Assembly: GCF_000304335.1 (NCBI RefSeq)
Contig: NZ_CAJF01000039.1
Span: 1 to 34,123 of the forward strand
Direction: 5' to 3'
Length of the DNA stretch: 34,123 nucleotides
DNA from: Microbacterium yannicii PS01
Lineage (GTDB): Bacteria > Actinomycetota > Actinomycetes > Actinomycetales > Microbacteriaceae
The notes below the pieces were generated by a model, which saw only the letters and a list, made by a program, of their open reading frames with translations, did not search any database and was not told where the DNA came from. Both the position numbers and the translations under genes were made by a program. Positions 31,766 through 34,123 of this stretch are shown in pieces; position 1 is the stretch's first letter, and the number at the start of each line of letters is the position of its first letter.

Positions 31766-31783
31766 ACAACCAAATGGTTGTAC
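31764..31783. promoter_or_regulatory. Perfect palindromic operator over -10/start site of the ArsR operon
   Basis: GTACAACCA-AA-TGGTTGTAC: two 9-bp arms with a 2-bp centre, complementary without mismatch. It begins inside the -10 and includes the ATG of the regulator gene. Its placement is that of an autorepressor site for the ArsR-type protein. Confidence 0.8.
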
Positions 31784-32172
31784 GAATGGAACTCAGTGAT
31801 GAAGAGATCGACCGCGTGTTCCACGCACTCGGGGCGGCGACGCGGCGCGACATCCTCCGGCGCACGATCGAGGGCGAGCTCTCGGTGTCTGCCCTCGCCG
31901 GCGACTACGACATGTCGTTCGCCGCGGTGCAGAAGCACGTCGCCGTCCTCGAGGCGGCCGGCCTCATCATCAAGCGCGCCGAAGGGCGCGAACGCCTCGT
32001 CCGAGCGGACCCGGCCATGATCGCCCGGGCTCGCGCGCTGCTGGCCCGCTACGAGGAGCTGTGGCGTTCCCGCATCGACCGCCTCGACGCCATCCTCGCC
32101 GAGCCGGAAGGCCCCGGAGCGGGCCCCCGACCCCCGACAGAATCCGATCCCACATCCACGCAAGGAGAATGA
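31774..32172 (+). CDS. ArsR-family transcriptional regulator
   Basis: A 132-residue winged-helix regulator. VFHALGAATRRDILRRTIEGELSVSALA (split) and MSFAAVQKHVAVLEAAGLIIKRAEGRERLV are the classic ArsR wHTH with the recognition helix AAVQKHVAVLE. No metal-site cysteines, so this is the non-metal type often paired with SRPBCC proteins. The ATG at 31774 lies inside a perfect palindrome; a second ATG at 31786 is possible but has no ribosome site. Its stop is two bases before the SRPBCC start, so the two form an operon. Confidence 0.9.
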   Translation: MVVRMELSDEEIDRVFHALGAATRRDILRRTIEGELSVSALAGDYDMSFAAVQKHVAVLEAAGLIIKRAEGRERLVRADPAMIARARALLARYEELWRSRIDRLDAILAEPEGPGAGPRPPTESDPTSTQGE

Positions 32173-32174
32173 CG

Positions 32175-33155
32175 ATGCCCGTCACCGATGTCACCACCGA
32201 CGCCGAAGCCCTCACCCTGACGCTGAAGGCCGAGTTCCCGGCCCCGGTCGAGCGCCTGTGGGAGGTCTTCACCGACCCCCGCCAGCTCGAGCGCTTCTGG
32301 GGCCCGCCCGGATACCCGGCCACCTTCACCTCGTTCGACCCGGTGGTCGGCGGCCGGGCCGGTTACCTGATGACCAGCCCGAAGGGTGAGAAGTTCTACG
32401 CGAGGTGGGAGTTCCTCGAGATCGATGGACCGCGTTCGCTGACGGTCCTCGACTCGTTCGCCGACGAGAACGGCGACGTGCGCGAAGACATGCCGACCTC
32501 GCGCATGACGCTCACCTTCGCGCCCACGGATTCCGGGTCGCGACTCGAGAGCGTCACGACCTTCACCTCCGCCGAGGCGCTCGAGCAGGTCGTGGCGATG
32601 GGAATGGTCGAGGGCTCGACGATGGCGATCAACCAGGTCGACCGCGTGCTGGAGGGCCTGCGCGCCTACGCCGCCGGCAAGGGCACGCAGACCGAGATCC
32701 TCGACGACACCCACGTGCGCATCACACGGCTCATCGAAGGACCCATCGACCTCGTGTGGCGGGCCCACCACGAGCCGGAGCTGCTGCGGCAGTGGATGCT
32801 CGGGCCCGACGGCTGGACGATGTCGGTGTGCGACGTCGACGCCACGGTCGGCGGCCGCTACCAGTACCAGTGGGAGCCGGTCGGCGATACCGAGGGCGAG
32901 CCCTTCGGATTCGACGGCGAGACGCTCCTGATCGAGGCGCCCCGCCGCTCGGTCACGACGGAGCACATGACGGGCACCGACTACCCGTCGACGCTCAACG
33001 ACCTCAGCCTCGAGGAGGAGGACGGCGTCACGCTCATCACCGTCCTCATCGAGTACCCCGACAAGGAGACGCGCGACATCGTCCTCGCCACCGGCATGAC
33101 CGAAGGCATGGAAGCCAGCTACGCACGCCTGGAGCGCACGCTCGTCGCAGCCTGA
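32175..33155 (+). CDS. Double SRPBCC (AHSA1-type) protein
   Basis: A 326-residue protein formed by two SRPBCC domains in tandem: about 10-155 (FPAPVERLWEVFTDPRQLERFWGPP) and about 165-326 (IEGPIDLVWRAHHEPELLRQWML), which align with each other including the VGGRAGY / VGGRYQY strand. These helix-grip domains bind hydrophobic ligands; ArsR-coupled ones are of unknown function. AGGAG seven bases before the ATG at 32175 decides the start over ATG 32169. Cotranscribed with the ArsR gene. A strong terminator follows. Confidence 0.9.
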   Translation: MPVTDVTTDAEALTLTLKAEFPAPVERLWEVFTDPRQLERFWGPPGYPATFTSFDPVVGGRAGYLMTSPKGEKFYARWEFLEIDGPRSLTVLDSFADENGDVREDMPTSRMTLTFAPTDSGSRLESVTTFTSAEALEQVVAMGMVEGSTMAINQVDRVLEGLRAYAAGKGTQTEILDDTHVRITRLIEGPIDLVWRAHHEPELLRQWMLGPDGWTMSVCDVDATVGGRYQYQWEPVGDTEGEPFGFDGETLLIEAPRRSVTTEHMTGTDYPSTLNDLSLEEEDGVTLITVLIEYPDKETRDIVLATGMTEGMEASYARLERTLVAA

Positions 33156-33172
33156 ACCGCACGACGGTGAAG

Positions 33173-33203
33173 ATCCGGATGCCTCGAAACGAGGCATCCG
33201 GAT
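33173..33203 (+). terminator. Intrinsic terminator of the ArsR-SRPBCC operon
   Basis: Perfect 14-bp stem (33173-33186 with 33190-33203) with loop AAA, 17 bp after the stop. The tail ATTCTCGTCCG has few T's. Just beyond it lies the terC promoter. Confidence 0.9.
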
Positions 33204-33212
33204 TCTCGTCCG

Positions 33213-33218
33213 TATTGT
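33213..33218 (+). promoter_or_regulatory. Putative -10 element of the terC-like gene
   Basis: TATTGT, six bases, GTG at 33225; no ribosome site. A leaderless transcript is predicted. A -35 17 bp upstream would fall in the right arm of the terminator. Confidence 0.5.
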
Positions 33219-33224
33219 TGACGC

Positions 33225-34123
33225 GTGGACTTCTCCTTCGCCTTCACGCCCGACCTGATCGCCGTCTTCGTGACGCTGTTCGTGCTCGAGGTGGTTCTCG
33301 GCGTCGACAACGTCATCTTCATCTCGATCCTCGCGTCCAAGCTCCCCAAGGAGCAGCAGGCGAAGGCGCGCAACCTCGGGCTGACCCTCGCGATGGTGAT
33401 CCGCGTCATCCTGGTGCTCTTCGCCGGCTGGATCATCACGCTGAAGGAGGAGATCTTCGTCCTCTTCGGGATCGGCTTCTCGTGGAAGGACCTCATCCTC
33501 ATCGCGGGTGGACTGTTCCTCGTCTACAAGGCCGTGACCGAGATCCACCACAAGCTCGAGGGCGCCGAAGAGGGGCACGGCGGCGCCGGCCGCAAGGCGG
33601 TGACCTTCGGCTCGGTGCTCGCGCAGATCCTCGCGCTCGACATCGTCTTCTCGCTCGACTCCGTCATCACCGCCGTCGGCATGACCGAGAACCTGGTCGT
33701 GATCATCACCGTGGTGGTGCTGTCGTTCGGCATCATGCTCTTCGCCGCCCGCTTCATCTTCTCGTTCGTCAACAAGCACCCCACGGTGAAGATGCTGGCG
33801 CTGTCGTTCCTGCTGCTGATCGGCGCGTTCCTCGTCGCCGAGGGCTTCGGCTTCCACATCGACAAGGCGTTCATCTACGGCCCGATGGCCTTCGCGATCT
33901 TCGTCGAGGCGCTCAACCTCGTGTACTCGGCCCGCAAGGCCAAGCGCGCACAGAAGGAGCAGCACGCGGTCCAGCTGCGCCCGCAGTACCCCGACGTGGA
34001 CGAGTCGGTCGCCGTGCACGCGGCGCTGTCGACCGACCCGAGGCACGGCTCGGTGGGCCTGTCGAACCGGCCCGTCGCCGGCGACGGCGACCCCGCGCCC
34101 GGCGGCGAGCGCCAGGGCCTCGG
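33225..34123 (+). CDS. TerC-family integral membrane protein (3' end beyond window)
   Basis: 299 codons open to the window end. Family hallmarks: LEVVLGVDNVIFISILASKLP (split) in the first helix pair and DIVFSLDSVITAVGMTEN later, each with conserved Asp residues in the membrane that are thought to bind metal ions. About seven helices are visible up to residue 235, then a hydrophilic tail (KAKRAQKEQ..., DPRHGSVGL). TerC/Alx proteins export Mn2+ or contribute to tellurite resistance and to metal loading of secreted proteins. GTG start with TATTGT six bases upstream. Truncated by the window, the stop is not seen. Confidence 0.93.
   Translation, partial: MDFSFAFTPDLIAVFVTLFVLEVVLGVDNVIFISILASKLPKEQQAKARNLGLTLAMVIRVILVLFAGWIITLKEEIFVLFGIGFSWKDLILIAGGLFLVYKAVTEIHHKLEGAEEGHGGAGRKAVTFGSVLAQILALDIVFSLDSVITAVGMTENLVVIITVVVLSFGIMLFAARFIFSFVNKHPTVKMLALSFLLLIGAFLVAEGFGFHIDKAFIYGPMAFAIFVEALNLVYSARKAKRAQKEQHAVQLRPQYPDVDESVAVHAALSTDPRHGSVGLSNRPVAGDGDPAPGGERQGL

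Noticed and set aside
32049..34046. 665-codon minus-strand open frame
   Set aside because: Antisense to the SRPBCC and terC genes and Asp/Glu/Arg/His-rich, as expected for a shadow frame.

Overview
The window is GC-rich, densely coded DNA. Its gene content (Mrp antiporter tail, DUF222-HNH nuclease, purA, purL, long-form argG, SRPBCC/ArsR pair, TerC) and protein style point to a high-GC actinobacterium, most likely a Microbacteriaceae member close to Microbacterium. That assignment is inference from sequence style, not from a search. I see no rRNA, tRNA, CRISPR, insertion sequence or prophage; it reads as ordinary chromosome with a few accessory loci.

Layout. Positions 1-1024 hold the end of an Mrp-type Na+/H+ antiporter operon (mrpE tail, mrpF, mrpG) and a doubtful 50-aa reading frame. 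1012-4939 runs on the minus strand: a small conserved-looking protein, a membrane-anchored D,D-carboxypeptidase-like protein with an altered SxN motif, and a NarL-type two-component pair whose kinase has an unusual extra C-terminal membrane helix and exported domain. A plus-strand DedA gene follows (5047), then a penicillin-acylase-family Ntn hydrolase, argG and a Pr6Pr-type membrane protein, all on minus. 10.8-12.4 kb contains a 58-bp tandem repeat array beside a DUF222-HNH gene; 12.4-13.5 kb encodes a five-bladed-propeller glycosidase-like protein. 13.6-18.3 kb (plus) holds a TspO-like protein, a formaldehyde-dehydrogenase-like zinc alcohol dehydrogenase, purA and a lactonase-type propeller coupled to purA. 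An AI-2E-type exporter (minus) is divergent from chorismate mutase, followed by a HerA-like ATPase.

21.1-23.2 kb is a minus-strand GntR/YtrA-type regulator-ABC ATPase-permease operon with a likely operator at its start. 23.5-26.9 kb is a complete glycine betaine/proline-type osmoprotectant ABC transporter (CBS-ATPase, permease, lipoprotein). 26.9-28.8 kb holds two tandem paralogues of a membrane-anchored helical protein I cannot assign a function to; with their matching leaderless-style promoters and a nearby structured intergenic element they are the best candidates here for something undescribed. Two small proteins and purL follow on minus. purL is divergent from an ArsR-type regulator and a double SRPBCC protein; that promoter is textbook (TTGACA, 17 bp, TAACGT) with a perfect 20-bp palindrome over the start site. 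The window ends inside a terC-like gene.

A recurrent theme is promoter grammar: at least eight genes have TANNNT exactly 6 nt upstream of an ATG/GTG and no properly spaced Shine-Dalgarno, which predicts leaderless mRNAs. Operon-internal genes instead have clear Shine-Dalgarno sequences or stop/start overlaps.
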